Both the position numbers and the translations under genes were made by a program. From NCBI GenBank assembly GCA_002356515.1, contig AP017607.1, forward strand, positions 124,001-188,000: 64,000 bases of DNA, in the 5' to 3' direction. Below the pieces are notes generated by a model. That model was given only the letters and a program-made list of their open reading frames with translations. It was not told the origin of the DNA and searched no databases. Shown here in pieces: positions 9,148 to 17,362 of this stretch; position 1 is the first letter of the stretch; every line of letters starts with the position of its first letter. Source of the DNA: Mesorhizobium loti. GTDB taxonomy: Bacteria > Pseudomonadota > Alphaproteobacteria > Rhizobiales > Rhizobiaceae.

Positions 9148-10182
9148 TCAGACTCCTTGTTTCATTGTGGACTTCCGAAAGGCCTCAAACAGGTCGTCCA
9201 GTTGTCCGGCGATAAACGCTGCGAAACGCGATCCTTCGGCCTCTCCCACCGCAATCATGGTAGTTTTTCCGTTGTCTTTGAGGCTGACGCTGACTGTTTT
9301 GTCTGGAGCGGCCCAGGATCTCATAGCAATCTTGGGCTTTGATGGCTTAGCCGGTCCCGCGGGTACTTTGATCGCGTTTTGATCCAGTGGCAGCGTCTCA
9401 AGCAGCATAATGAATCTGTCGTCGGACGTTGCCTCGCGGAACTTGTTTTTGCGAATAAGATCGGAGGCTTTTGCGAGTGAGCCGTCGACGGAATAGCGGT
9501 TCGAGAATTCCTGCCAACGTCCTCGACCAATACCGGGAGCTTTACCGATCGATTGCAGTATCTCCTTGTCGACCGAGGACGCGATTTTGATCATCTCGGA
9601 GACATGCGATTTTCCTGTCGACAAAGAAGCGCAGATGGTGTCCCGTTTGTATCCCGCTTCCTGCTGCGCAAGCGCAAAAGCGCACTTTTCAATGTATGAA
9701 AGATCCTCTCGAGCGGTGTTTTCTTCGCCTTGGAAAATGACTGCTTGTTCATCAGTTAACTCGCGGACGGCCGCTTTGAATCCGATCCCGAGCTGCTTAG
9801 CTGCCGCTAGCCTTCTGCGGCCATAGACGATTTGAAACTCGCCATCCTTGCCTTGTACTGGCCTAACCAATCCAGGCACAATTTGACCGCGCTCCCGCAT
9901 GGATTCTGTGATCTCAGCAATGGCTGAAATTTCGTAGGCGTCATCATATCGGTCGGTGATAGATGACGGCCGTATTTTGTCGGGATCGAGTTCAATGATC
10001 TGTTCGCCTGACCTCAGTAACTTGTCGGCGATATCGCTACGCTCTTGCATCTGGCGAACACCAGCCGCCACCTTCATCAGGTGCGGCGATGACGTGCGGC
10101 GGCTAACGCCCTCCTCCGGATTCTCCTCCCCGAGTTGCCCCAAAACAGCAGCAAACATGCCTTTAGAATCTTTACGGCTCAC
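9148..10182 (-). CDS. repB: RepB plasmid partition protein (ParB-type)
   Basis: 344 residues, the usual RepB size. The order is an N-terminal repABC-type segment (MSRKDSKGMFAAVLGQLGEE), a ParB nuclease/CTPase-like fold with IVPGLVRPVQGKDGEFQIVY and GRRRLAAAKQLG, the box II-like GEENTAREDLSYIEKC, and a helix-turn-helix at TICASLSTGKSHVSEMIKIA. It binds parS and acts with RepA in segregation. Its ATG overlaps the repA stop by four bases (ATGA at 10179-10182), implying translational coupling. The two perfect parS sites upstream of repA are its expected binding sites. Confidence 0.95.
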   Translation of the reverse strand: MSRKDSKGMFAAVLGQLGEENPEEGVSRRTSSPHLMKVAAGVRQMQERSDIADKLLRSGEQIIELDPDKIRPSSITDRYDDAYEISAIAEITESMRERGQIVPGLVRPVQGKDGEFQIVYGRRRLAAAKQLGIGFKAAVRELTDEQAVIFQGEENTAREDLSYIEKCAFALAQQEAGYKRDTICASLSTGKSHVSEMIKIASSVDKEILQSIGKAPGIGRGRWQEFSNRYSVDGSLAKASDLIRKNKFREATSDDRFIMLLETLPLDQNAIKVPAGPAKPSKPKIAMRSWAAPDKTVSVSLKDNGKTTMIAVGEAEGSRFAAFIAGQLDDLFEAFRKSTMKQGV

Positions 10183-11360
10183 TGTTCACGCCTCCATGCC
10201 ATTGTGATGAGGCTTTCTATTTCTGCGTTCGCGGCGTTGATCGATTCGATTGCACGATCATAAGTTTTAGGTGCCGAGAACCTCGATCGTTGCACTTCAT
10301 AGAGGCTTTGCTTCCAAGTAAGAGCGTCCGCAACGGCAGTGGATTTGGAGACCGAATTGAGAAGTAAATCCTCGCCAAACACTTGGCGCATTAGGGCCTG
10401 CATGTTGGCTTGCGGGTGGTCGTTAGCCTCAAACTTTGTGATGAGGAATTTGGCGAAATCCCAACGCGCGCCTGCGCCAGCCTGATCCAGGATTTGCATA
10501 TAAGATGCGGCGAGCTCCAAAAACTTCCCTGTGGAGTCGACATCGAGCATGTGCGCTGGAACTGGGATTAGGACTCCGGTAGCGGCAGTGAGCGACGAAA
10601 GCGTCAGGAAATTGAGTGACGGCGCACAGTCGAGAAGAACGATATCGTAGCTATCGACAATCTGTTCGAGGGCCTGTGACACTCGAAGCAGGAAACTGGT
10701 TCCTCCACTCTTGCGCATCTCAAGGGTAACGGCCGTTTCGAATTCTGTCAGCTCAAGACCCGCGCAGATGACGTCGAATCCGATGATATGAGTCTGATGA
10801 ATAATCTTTTCTGTTGGCACTGGATCATCAAACCGAATCGCCGAGTAGAGGGTGTCACCTTCTCGGTAGTCAAATCCGGGTAACGCTCCCTGCAGACTTG
10901 TTAACGACGCCTGGGGATCCATGTCGACTGCGAGAACGCGATATCCCCGTAGTGCCAACCAATGACCTAAATGAATGGTGGTCGCTGTCTTGGACGATCC
11001 ACCTTTGAAGTTCGTGATCGCGATGATCTGGCAATCCTCGCCTTTAACGCGACGGGGATTAATCCATTTCTTCCGAGCTTTTTCCGCCAGGTGCATCCGA
11101 AGGTCCAGCACCTGCTCCACAGAATATAGGCGCTTTCCGGTGGTCGTTGTCTCTGGCTCGGGTCCCTGCCCTTTCAAGGAAACCTGCCGTATGTAGGCTT
11201 CGGTCACTCCCAGCAATGCCGCCACTTCCGTCGAGGTGAACTTTCGCATCGTACGAACTGCGTCAGGAGGATACTGAGCCAGCGAAAGATTGTTGAGTGC
11301 CTTCTCGAGTTTCGTCGAAAAGGTATTCATGAATTGAAGGCTACTTAGATGCCGCGTCAC
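10179..11360 (-). CDS. repA: RepA plasmid partition ATPase (ParA-type)
   Basis: 393 residues. It has an N-terminal helix-turn-helix (FTSTEVAALLGVTEAYIRQV), the deviant Walker A ITNFKGGSSKTATTIHLGHW near residues 116-135, the Walker A' segment VLAVDMDPQASLT and Walker B-like DIVLLDCAPSLNFLTL. RepA drives plasmid segregation with RepB and represses the operon from its own promoter. I chose the GTG at 11360 because AGGAG lies seven bases before it; the in-frame ATG at 11330 has no ribosome-binding site. It is the first gene of the minus-strand repA-repB-repC operon. Confidence 0.95.
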   Translation of the reverse strand: MTRHLSSLQFMNTFSTKLEKALNNLSLAQYPPDAVRTMRKFTSTEVAALLGVTEAYIRQVSLKGQGPEPETTTTGKRLYSVEQVLDLRMHLAEKARKKWINPRRVKGEDCQIIAITNFKGGSSKTATTIHLGHWLALRGYRVLAVDMDPQASLTSLQGALPGFDYREGDTLYSAIRFDDPVPTEKIIHQTHIIGFDVICAGLELTEFETAVTLEMRKSGGTSFLLRVSQALEQIVDSYDIVLLDCAPSLNFLTLSSLTAATGVLIPVPAHMLDVDSTGKFLELAASYMQILDQAGAGARWDFAKFLITKFEANDHPQANMQALMRQVFGEDLLLNSVSKSTAVADALTWKQSLYEVQRSRFSAPKTYDRAIESINAANAEIESLITMAWRREQ

Positions 11361-11404
11361 CCAGATTCTCCTCTTGCACCCAGCGCCTATTGATAGCGAC
11401 TGTG

Positions 11405-11421
11405 GTTAACAAGCTGTTAAC
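11405..11421. promoter_or_regulatory. Palindromic operator candidate upstream of repA
   Basis: GTTAACAAGCTGTTAAC places two GTTAAC palindromes around a 5-nt centre, 45-61 bp upstream of the repA start and next to a possible minus-strand promoter. Its location suits autoregulation by RepA with RepB. It differs from the two parS copies further upstream. Confidence 0.5.
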
Positions 11422-11516
11422 GCCACGCCAACTACGCCAACTTTTCGAATTACGCGGTTTTCCCGTTACTGGGCTTATGCCCGATTCGGAGAATTCGGGC
11501 AAATGAACATAAGGCA

Positions 11517-11532
11517 GTTCCCAGCTGGGAAC
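11517..11532. promoter_or_regulatory. parS: parS site 1
   Basis: GTTCCCAGCTGGGAAC is a perfect 16-bp palindrome matching the repABC parS consensus GTTNNCNGCNGNNAAC at every fixed position. It lies about 160 bp upstream of repA. RepB is expected to bind here. Confidence 0.85.
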
Positions 11533-12118
11533 TTTTCTTTCTCGCTCGCTTCCGGTCGCGCATCGTCGGTGTACGTCTTGTTCTCGTAGGTAGTCGACGT
11601 TGGTGTACCGATTGGCCTGCCAGCGTCGGCGTGCGGCGGCGAGCGCCCTACAAACGGTGGCAGCCTTCGGCCCCTGGAGAGATACCCCACGTTGGAGCGG
11701 CAGCGACAATCCCATTGCCACGGCAGGCACAGAGCTCGCGCAATCCCTGGGGAGTTACCCTCCTTTGCATCGGAGACTATCGGTTGTGTTTGCGATGCTG
11801 TCATGCCACGCCGCTTCCGATGTCACTTCGGTGATCACCCTTACCGGCCCACGGGCCCTTCCCGGCATCAAGCCATACCGGGCCGAGCCATTCTCGCGAA
11901 TGGCAGCTCAAGAGTTAGGATTGTCGCCAGGCGTCCCACTCGTCTTTGACAGCACTCATCGTTTGGCACGTGGGCGTCCTGTCATGCGACATTCTTCCAG
12001 TGCGTCGAGGATGCCGCAAGCAAGTGGCTCCGTGTTGGCGTCGGAACCTGGAAGAACCATCGAGAAGCAAACTCCTCGCATGACTCTTAATCGAGCGGAG
12101 GCACCATCCGAACCTTGA

Positions 12119-12134
12119 GTTCCCAGCTGGGAAC
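12119..12134. promoter_or_regulatory. parS: parS site 2
   Basis: A second exact copy of GTTCCCAGCTGGGAAC, 602 bp from the first. Two identical copies of a 16-bp palindrome in one upstream region are very unlikely by chance and support an extended centromere-like region upstream of repA. Confidence 0.85.
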
Positions 12135-12262
12135 AACTCTCGAGTTGGAGGCTGCACGGCACCAACAACCCCGGACCCATATCAACTGATGGGTTGGGAT
12201 TGTGGTTCTCTGGTGGATTGGCGCAGCCAGAGTCACCTTGGCTGGGGGCGTATCGCTGTAAT

Positions 12263-12520
12263 CCTGACCCCTTAGTTAGATTGACTCGGAAACGACCGCG
12301 TAGGCGCTGATATTTGCGGGTCATCTAGGCGGAGGCGTGGCCGAGTTGCTTTTGCACACAGCGCGTCGTCGACCTCGGCTGACGAGGCGAGGGCGACGGG
12401 CGGCGAATGGCCAGAAAACTTGTGTCCCCGCTGCGGGACCATGGGCGATGCGCGATGCGAGCAAACTTCAACCAGGTTCTGCAGGGCGACACCGGGCATG
12501 TGGCATACCGCGGCCGATCT
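12263..12520 (-). pseudogene. 3'-end fragment of tyrosine recombinase (copy A)
   Basis: The minus-strand translation matches the C-terminal part of the intact recombinase at 16205-17362: a VALQNLVEV-type segment corresponding to VVALQTWLKF, then KFSGHSPPVALASSAEVDDA corresponding to KFSGHSLRAGLASSAEVDER, and the tail up to a stop at the same place. Frameshifts break the active-site region (the LGHASAEMTRRYQ equivalent is read in another frame). It abuts a resolvase fragment on the N-terminal side. This is the first of three copies of this 3' end within 4 kb. Confidence 0.75.
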
Positions 12521-12874
12521 CGGCCTCGCGCTTGAGTTCCGCCACGGCGCCGACGCCTGCAGCGAGAGCGTGCCCTGCGGCGTCCTTGTGTCGATCGGAA
12601 TCCGCAGCGAGCGAAAATTCGCACCCTTGGCGCCGATATCATCGACCACCTCAAGGAGATGGCTGATGGATCGCGCGAGGCCACGAGCGTGGCTCCGATA
12701 CAGGGGTTTTGACAGGGCAGGCCGGGTGCGAGAGGCGACAAATCCTTCTCCTCGACGTCGCAGCCGGCGGTCCGCAACTCCATTCCTGAGCGGGGTCACC
12801 TGCTCACCGGTAGAGACGCGCGCATAGCCGATTTGTCGACCTGTGGAAGCGTGATTTTGCGTGTCAGCAGCCAT
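12521..12874 (-). pseudogene. Serine recombinase (resolvase) remnant
   Basis: The minus-strand frames contain GRQIGYARVSTGEQ, the catalytic N-terminus of Tn3-type resolvases/invertases with its active-site serine, then, after frame changes, ELRTAGCDV, GLARSISHLLEVVDDIGAKG and FRSLRIPIDTRTPQGTLSLQ, all in the resolvase order. At least two frameshifts and the missing C-terminal helix-turn-helix show that it is dead. It is fused directly to a tyrosine recombinase fragment, so a recombination breakpoint lies near 12520. Confidence 0.75.
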
Positions 12875-12971
12875 CCGAAGCGCCTAGGAGAGTGTTTGGA
12901 AGCAACTCGATAAGGACAATCGATCTGTTGCGGCACACATTTGAGGAGCATGACCGGCCTCAGTTGCATAA

Positions 12972-13012
12972 TGATTTCACAACTTGACAAATATGAAATC
13001 AAAACGTAAGTA
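12972..13012 (+). promoter_or_regulatory. Promoter with operator-like inverted repeat for RES module
   Basis: TTGACA at 12984-12989 and TAAGTA at 13007-13012 are 17 nt apart. The inverted repeat TGATTTCA (12972-12979) and TGAAATCA (12994-13001) brackets the -35 box. Toxin-antitoxin promoters are usually repressed by the antitoxin at such repeats, so the Xre-type antitoxin downstream is the expected ligand. That link is inferred. Confidence 0.55.
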
Positions 13013-13028
13013 GTAGCAGGAGCACAAG

Positions 13029-14321
13029 ATGAGCGAGAACGTCGTCTACCTGCATGGCCAGCCGAAACCGGTCGGCCACTTTTTGCGCGTTGGAACTAGC
13101 GGTCACCGACAGCTTGAGACACTGTTGGGCTCCGGAAAGATGATGGTTGATCGGGTGGTGGTGGAGGCCTCGGCGGCTCTGAGGCAACATGATCTCCTGA
13201 CGGCCCTCACCGAGGTCGGCGGAGAGCTGATCCTGGACACCAATGTCGCCGAGCTTTCGTCGATCGGCCGATTTGGTGGAGCGGCCAAGTCTGCGCCTTG
13301 GGCAAATCCTGATAGCGTTCTGACGCCCGACGATCTGCGACCAAACGCGAACCGGGACGTCATCGGCCAGATATCCCGCTTTGCGGTGAAACAGGGCTTT
13401 CACGCCGTACAGGCACCTGCGCATGTCCTTGAGGGCTCGACAGACCAGCTTTTTGCCCTCGACTGCGAGGCCACCGCCGCTCTGCGCCGTGCGCTCGATG
13501 CGGAAGGAGGCAAACACATCGGCATCGACTACCCGCTGATGATCAAGAATTCATCCCTTCGCGATCCTGCTCAGCGACGGGCCTTGATAGCCGCGTTGAA
13601 GAACGTGCCGTTTGACAATCTGTGGTTCCGTGTCTCGGGTTTCGGCGCGGACGCCACACCGATGGGATTGCGTCGGTACATAGCAGCCATGATGGACTTT
13701 CACAGACTGGAAGTTCCTATCGTGGCCGATGGAGTCGGTGGTCTTGCGGGCGTCGCCATTGCGGCTTTCGGTGCCGCCGGCGGAATTTGTCATGGCGTTG
13801 CCGAAAAGGAACGCTTCGATGCTAGCGACTGGGCGAAGCCGCCTCAGACTGGTGGCGGAGGACGCGAAAAGCGAGTTCTGATCGGCGGCCTGGATCGCCT
13901 TCTCAGCATGAAGCAGGTCGACGCGCTGATGGCTGCGCAGGGAGCCAAACCTCTGCTGAGTTGCCACGATCGATCATGCTGTCCGAATGGACTGAGCGAT
14001 ACGTTGAAGGATCCGAAGGCGCACTATCTGCGCCAGCGTGCTCGCCAGATCCGAGAACTGTCGGCGGTACCCGACGCGCGACGTCCGCAGCATTTTCTTG
14101 AAAAGGAGCTGGCTGCGGCGGAACGGATCGCGCGGTCGGCCGCAAAGCTCAAGGTATCGGACGAAGGCTTATCTGAGGTGCTACAGCGCAGTAGCGACCG
14201 GCTAGAAAAGATGCATGCGGTTCTGGAGTCCTTGAACGGCACGATTGCCGGCCAGCCAAGGGCTCCTGTTCCACCGCGGCGGCAGGGGAGGGGTGCGAGC
14301 GTGGCCTCGCACCGCAGGTAA
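13029..14321 (+). CDS. Unknown protein, possible TIM-barrel with Cys cluster, first gene of RES/Xre operon
   Basis: 430 residues, no family that I can name with certainty. Barrel-like strand/loop repeats are suggested by LWFRVSGFGADATPMGLRRY and VPIVADGVGGLAGVAIAAFG (residues 198-250), reminiscent of TIM-barrel enzymes such as tRNA-guanine transglycosylases. A Cys/His cluster (LLSCHDRSCCPNGLSDTL, then a His near residue 333) could bind zinc. The C-terminal 90 residues are helical and basic. There is no signal peptide or membrane segment. It has its own ribosome-binding site (GGAG eight bases before ATG) and ends three bases before the Xre-type antitoxin gene, so the three genes form one transcript. 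The transglycosylase resemblance is a fold guess, not a functional call. Confidence 0.7.
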   Translation: MSENVVYLHGQPKPVGHFLRVGTSGHRQLETLLGSGKMMVDRVVVEASAALRQHDLLTALTEVGGELILDTNVAELSSIGRFGGAAKSAPWANPDSVLTPDDLRPNANRDVIGQISRFAVKQGFHAVQAPAHVLEGSTDQLFALDCEATAALRRALDAEGGKHIGIDYPLMIKNSSLRDPAQRRALIAALKNVPFDNLWFRVSGFGADATPMGLRRYIAAMMDFHRLEVPIVADGVGGLAGVAIAAFGAAGGICHGVAEKERFDASDWAKPPQTGGGGREKRVLIGGLDRLLSMKQVDALMAAQGAKPLLSCHDRSCCPNGLSDTLKDPKAHYLRQRARQIRELSAVPDARRPQHFLEKELAAAERIARSAAKLKVSDEGLSEVLQRSSDRLEKMHAVLESLNGTIAGQPRAPVPPRRQGRGASVASHRR

Positions 14322-14324
14322 AAC

Positions 14325-14663
14325 ATGAGCACAGCTGTAGCACGAATTCTGGACGATCTTCGGTCTCGGGGAGGCCTGCAGGGCAAGGACATCGCCAACA
14401 TTGTCGATGTATCGACCGCGACTGTGTCGCGGTGGTCGCACGGCAACGGCTCTCCAAATCTTCGAACCCAGACGGTCATTGCCGATCTGCGGTACGTTGT
14501 TGATCGCCTCTCTGACTTTTATACGGCCGATGAAACTCGGCTTTGGCTGCATTCGCGCCATCCTCTTCTCAACAACGAGCGCGCGATTGATCTCATCAAT
14601 GCCGATCGTACCCAGGAAGTCCTGGCGGTGATCGAACGCCTCGACGCCGGCGCTTACATTTGA
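14325..14663 (+). CDS. Xre/MbcA/ParS-type antitoxin
   Basis: 112 residues. It has an N-terminal helix-turn-helix (GKDIANIVDVSTATVSRWSH) and a C-terminal toxin-binding domain of the MbcA/ParS/Xre (DUF2384) type, recognisable from ADETRLWLHSRHPLLNNERA followed by IDLINADRTQEVLAVIERLD. It neutralises the RES toxin encoded immediately downstream and probably represses the operon through the inverted repeat at 12972-13001. Its stop overlaps the toxin start by four bases. Size and gene order (antitoxin before toxin) are the usual ones for RES/Xre loci. Confidence 0.85.
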   Translation: MSTAVARILDDLRSRGGLQGKDIANIVDVSTATVSRWSHGNGSPNLRTQTVIADLRYVVDRLSDFYTADETRLWLHSRHPLLNNERAIDLINADRTQEVLAVIERLDAGAYI

Positions 14664-15241
14664 GGCGACGCGTGGAGCGAAGGGCGCGAGATCTTGAACT
14701 GCTTGACCTGCTTGACACGCACAAGGGCGTGTCATTCGAGGGGAATGTCTGGCGCATTGTCCGCGAGGAACGCGAGCCCCTGCTGGGCTATCCGGCTGGG
14801 GCTCGTTGGGATCCGGGCTCGTTCGACGTGCTCTACACCTCGCTGGAGCGGGAGGGCTCACTCGAGGAGATTCACTTTCATCTAAGCCGTCAACCGGTCT
14901 TTCCGTCCAAAATTCGATCGGTCTTGCATCAGATTTCGGTCCGCACCCAACGGACGCTTCGAATTGCCAACCTGGCGGAGTTGAAGGCACTTGGGATAAC
15001 GCCGGAAACCTATGGGTCGCTCTCCTATCAGCGCACGCAGGAAATTGGGGATGCGGCCGCCTTCCTCGGATTCGATGGCATTTTGGCGCCAAGCGCGCGA
15101 TGGCCGTGTCAGAACCTCGTTCTCTTTACCGAGCACTTCACACCGGCGGATCTTATTGTCGTCAGCACGGAGCCGGTCGATTGGGACGACTGGAGAAAGA
15201 GAAGAAACACCCAGCGAGAGCACCGCGACCACCAATCTTGA
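14660..15241 (+). CDS. RES-domain toxin
   Basis: 193 residues with the RES-domain pattern: VWRIVREEREPLLGYPAGAR followed by WDPGSFDVLYTSLEREGSLE near residues 30-75. The family is named for conserved Arg, Glu and Ser residues in these regions. Characterised RES toxins (ParT, MbcT, Res) degrade or transfer NAD+ and so arrest growth. Translation appears to begin at a TTG overlapping the antitoxin stop (14660), which implies coupling; no closer ATG is available. Related loci have two genes; here a third gene precedes the antitoxin. Confidence 0.82.
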   Translation: MRRRVERRARDLELLDLLDTHKGVSFEGNVWRIVREEREPLLGYPAGARWDPGSFDVLYTSLEREGSLEEIHFHLSRQPVFPSKIRSVLHQISVRTQRTLRIANLAELKALGITPETYGSLSYQRTQEIGDAAAFLGFDGILAPSARWPCQNLVLFTEHFTPADLIVVSTEPVDWDDWRKRRNTQREHRDHQS

Positions 15242-15285
15242 ACCTAGACTAGTAGGGCAGGGAGGGCTTTTGCTCCCTACAGACC

Positions 15286-15420
15286 GCTCGCCTTGGTGAG
15301 ATCGACCCGGAAGCGATCGCGGCGGCGCTGGTACTTGCGGGTCATCTCGGCACTCGAGTGGCCGAGTTGCTTGCACATAGCGTTCGTCGACCTCGGACGA
15401 CGAGGTAAGGCCAGCTTGCC
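15286..15420 (-). pseudogene. 3'-end fragment of tyrosine recombinase (copy B)
   Basis: The minus strand encodes SSSEVDERYV, then, after a 1-nt frame change, the equivalent of LGHASAEMTRRYQRRRDRFR and the terminal LTKASGL-like tail, in the same order as the intact recombinase at 16205. The flanking sequence GGGCAGGGAGGG (15255-15266) is also shared with that next to the intact gene (16180-16193). It therefore duplicates about 170 bp of recombinase 3' end and its downstream flank, and lies between the RES and the RelE-type modules. Confidence 0.75.
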
Positions 15421-15435
15421 TTATCCAAACAGTCG

Positions 15436-15480
15436 TTGACATTCGAGTTAAACCAAACCATATCGTAACCCATTGGGTTA
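15436..15480 (+). promoter_or_regulatory. Promoter and operator palindrome of RelE/HigA-type module
   Basis: TTGACA at 15436-15441 with a weak -10 (TATCGT at 15461-15466, 19-nt spacer), followed immediately by the palindrome TAACCCATTGGGTTA (15466-15480; 7-bp arms), which ends six bases before the toxin ATG. A palindrome spanning the transcription start is typical of antitoxin operators. Confidence 0.55.
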
Positions 15481-15485
15481 TCGGG

Positions 15486-15830
15486 ATGGCATGCAGAACA
15501 GTCGCCGAGACACCATTATTCATCAAGCAAGCTTCGGAGCTTTTCACCGAGGAGGAGCGGAAGGAGCTGATCGATTTTCTAGCCACCAATCCGTTGGTCG
15601 GCGATGAAATTCCGGGGACAGGCGGCGTTCGCAAGGTTCGGTTTGGCGCGAAGGGCAGAGGCAAACGAGGCGGAGCGAGGGTGATCTATTATTGGTACAG
15701 TGACGATGCCCCGATTTATGCGCTTTTGGCTTACGGCAAGAACGAAAAGACGGATTTAAAGCCTGAGGAGGCCAAGGCAGTCGCAGCGTTTACGAAGGCG
15801 ATAAAGGCCACGAACAGGAGCAGGACATGA
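15486..15830 (+). CDS. RelE/HigB-family toxin
   Basis: 114 residues with the RelE/ParE-fold pattern: FIKQASELFTEEERKELIDF near residues 12-31, IPGTGGVRKVRFGAKGRGKR, then RVIYYWYSDDAPIYALLAYG (residues 66-86) and a KNEKTDLKPEEAKAV helix. Members of this group (HigB2-like) are ribosome-dependent mRNA endonucleases. The ATG at 15486 starts just after an operator-like palindrome. The antitoxin gene overlaps its stop by four bases, so this pair has toxin-first order like higBA. Confidence 0.85.
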   Translation: MACRTVAETPLFIKQASELFTEEERKELIDFLATNPLVGDEIPGTGGVRKVRFGAKGRGKRGGARVIYYWYSDDAPIYALLAYGKNEKTDLKPEEAKAVAAFTKAIKATNRSRT

Positions 15831-16174
15831 GCGAGATGACGAAATTTGGTGCGGATCTGATCCAGGCCATGTCTGAGGCCTTGGCACATGCGCAAGGTAA
15901 GGACATTTCCGGCATTCGGGTGAGTGCTGTGGATGTCGGTACAGTCGATGCGAAGGCGATCCGCAAGAAGCTTGACCTCACCCAGGACGAAATGGCGACT
16001 GTGCTCGGCACTAGTCCTTCCGGCTACAAGAAATGGGAGCAAGGAAAGCGGCAACCCAGTGGCGCTGCGCGAACCTTGCTTCGGATCATGGAGAAAGAGC
16101 CCGAAGCGGTGTTGCGGGCTCTGTCGACCGATAAATCTGCCGATGAAAATCACACCGTCGCTGCACCTCACTGA
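15827..16174 (+). CDS. HigA/NadS-type helix-turn-helix antitoxin
   Basis: 115 residues with a central Xre helix-turn-helix: IRKKLDLTQDEMATVLGTSP and SGYKKWEQGKRQPSGAARTL (residues 46-85), typical of the HigA/NadS antitoxins that pair with RelE-fold toxins. Translation is coupled to the toxin by ATGA at 15827-15830. It should neutralise the toxin and repress the promoter through the TAACCCA/TGGGTTA palindrome; that is family knowledge plus position. Confidence 0.87.
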   Translation: MSEMTKFGADLIQAMSEALAHAQGKDISGIRVSAVDVGTVDAKAIRKKLDLTQDEMATVLGTSPSGYKKWEQGKRQPSGAARTLLRIMEKEPEAVLRALSTDKSADENHTVAAPH

Positions 16175-16204
16175 AATTTGGGCAGGGGAGGGGTCTTTTC
16201 GCCT

Positions 16205-17362
16205 CTACAGGCCTGATGCTTTAGTGAGATTGACGCGAAACCGGTCTCTGCGCCGCTGATAGCGGCGGGTCATTTCAGCGGAGGCATGTCCGAGTTGTTT
16301 TTGCACATAGCGCTCGTCAACCTCGGCGGAGGAGGCAAGACCTGCGCGCAACGAATGGCCCGAGAATTTTGTCGCACGATCGCCTTCGGACAGGTCGCCG
16401 CCGACACCGGCGGCGAGAGCGGTGCGCTTGACCAGCCGCGCCACTTCCTGGTCGTTGAGCCGCTCGGCGCCCACTTGTTTGCCTTGCCCTGCCACCCTGC
16501 GAAAGACGGGGCCATGGCCGATCCTGGAAAATTTGAGCCAGGTCTGCAGGGCGACAACCGGGCAGGTGGCATCGGACGAGCCGCGGCCGATTTCGACCTC
16601 GCGCCAGCCGGTCTTTCCGCGCAAGGTCACCAAAATCCCTTTGTCGGGAAAGATCTCGATCCAGCCCGAAGAATCCTCGGTCTGGTCGCGGCCGACGTCG
16701 AGACCGACGATTTCGGAGCGGCGCAGGCCGCCGGCGAAACCCAGGAGCAGCATGGCGCGGTCACGTAGGCCACGCAGCGTGCCGCGGTCGAGCGTTTCCA
16801 GCATGGCAATCAGATCCTCGGGCAACACCGCCTCCTTCTGCCGAGGCGGGGCGGCGTGCTTGTTGCGTATGCCGGCCATAACGGTGGCGATGTGGCGGTC
16901 CTTCCTGTCCAGCGGCTGGCCGCGCTGGGCAAAATTCCAGGTCAGCGACGAGAGACGTCGCTCGATCGTCGACACGGCGTTCGGTTTTTTGTCTCCGGTT
17001 GCCTTACCAGACGCGCAAGCCGTGATGTAGAGGCCGACCGTCTGCGGTTCTGGCGGCAACACCTCCAGACCTTGGCGGCGCGCCCAGGCGCAAAAATGCT
17101 TCCAGTCCGAGGCGTAGGCACGACGCGTGTTGGTGGAACTCGCTGCTTCGACATAGTCGCGCGCGCGATCCGCGAGCCCTGCCAGGTGGGCTGGCAAATG
17201 GGATAGCGGCTGCATTCTGCCGACCGGCGGGGCAGGGGAGGGCGGCTCGTCCGACGCTTCGCTGCCGGCGCGGCCCATCTCCATGACGAGATCGACGATG
17301 TCTGGCATGTCCTCGCTGCCGTGCTCGGCGGTGTCGGACGAGCGTGGTCCCGGGTTGGTCAT
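16205..17362 (-). CDS. Tyrosine recombinase / integrase
   Basis: About 385 residues. It has an N-terminal SAM-like arm/core-binding domain (RDYVEAASSTNTRRAYASDW) and a C-terminal catalytic domain with the first Arg in GFAGGLRRSEIVGLDV, the His-x-x-Arg in KFSGHSLRAGLASSAE, the second His in QLGHASAEMT and the nucleophile Tyr in MTRRYQRRRDRF. All catalytic residues are visible, so it is probably active. The ATG at 17362 is a choice; a GTG at 17395 is also in frame. Two degraded copies of its 3' end lie at 12263 and 15286. It is divergent from a DUF1403-ScpB gene pair with which similar recombinases are associated on rhizobial plasmids. Confidence 0.92.
   Translation of the reverse strand: MTNPGPRSSDTAEHGSEDMPDIVDLVMEMGRAGSEASDEPPSPAPPVGRMQPLSHLPAHLAGLADRARDYVEAASSTNTRRAYASDWKHFCAWARRQGLEVLPPEPQTVGLYITACASGKATGDKKPNAVSTIERRLSSLTWNFAQRGQPLDRKDRHIATVMAGIRNKHAAPPRQKEAVLPEDLIAMLETLDRGTLRGLRDRAMLLLGFAGGLRRSEIVGLDVGRDQTEDSSGWIEIFPDKGILVTLRGKTGWREVEIGRGSSDATCPVVALQTWLKFSRIGHGPVFRRVAGQGKQVGAERLNDQEVARLVKRTALAAGVGGDLSEGDRATKFSGHSLRAGLASSAEVDERYVQKQLGHASAEMTRRYQRRRDRFRVNLTKASGL

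Larger units (their letters stand above)
11361..12262. other. repA upstream/centromere region without supported gene
   Basis: About 900 bp. It contains the repA ribosome-binding site, the GTTAAC operator and the two parS palindromes listed separately. Several overlapping open frames exist, but none looks like a known family or has a clear ribosome-binding site, so I annotate no gene here. Confidence 0.5.

Noticed and set aside
11600..12118. 172-codon open frame upstream of repA
   Set aside because: It runs through the parS region, has no ribosome-binding site or family resemblance, and its composition looks like out-of-frame GC-rich sequence.
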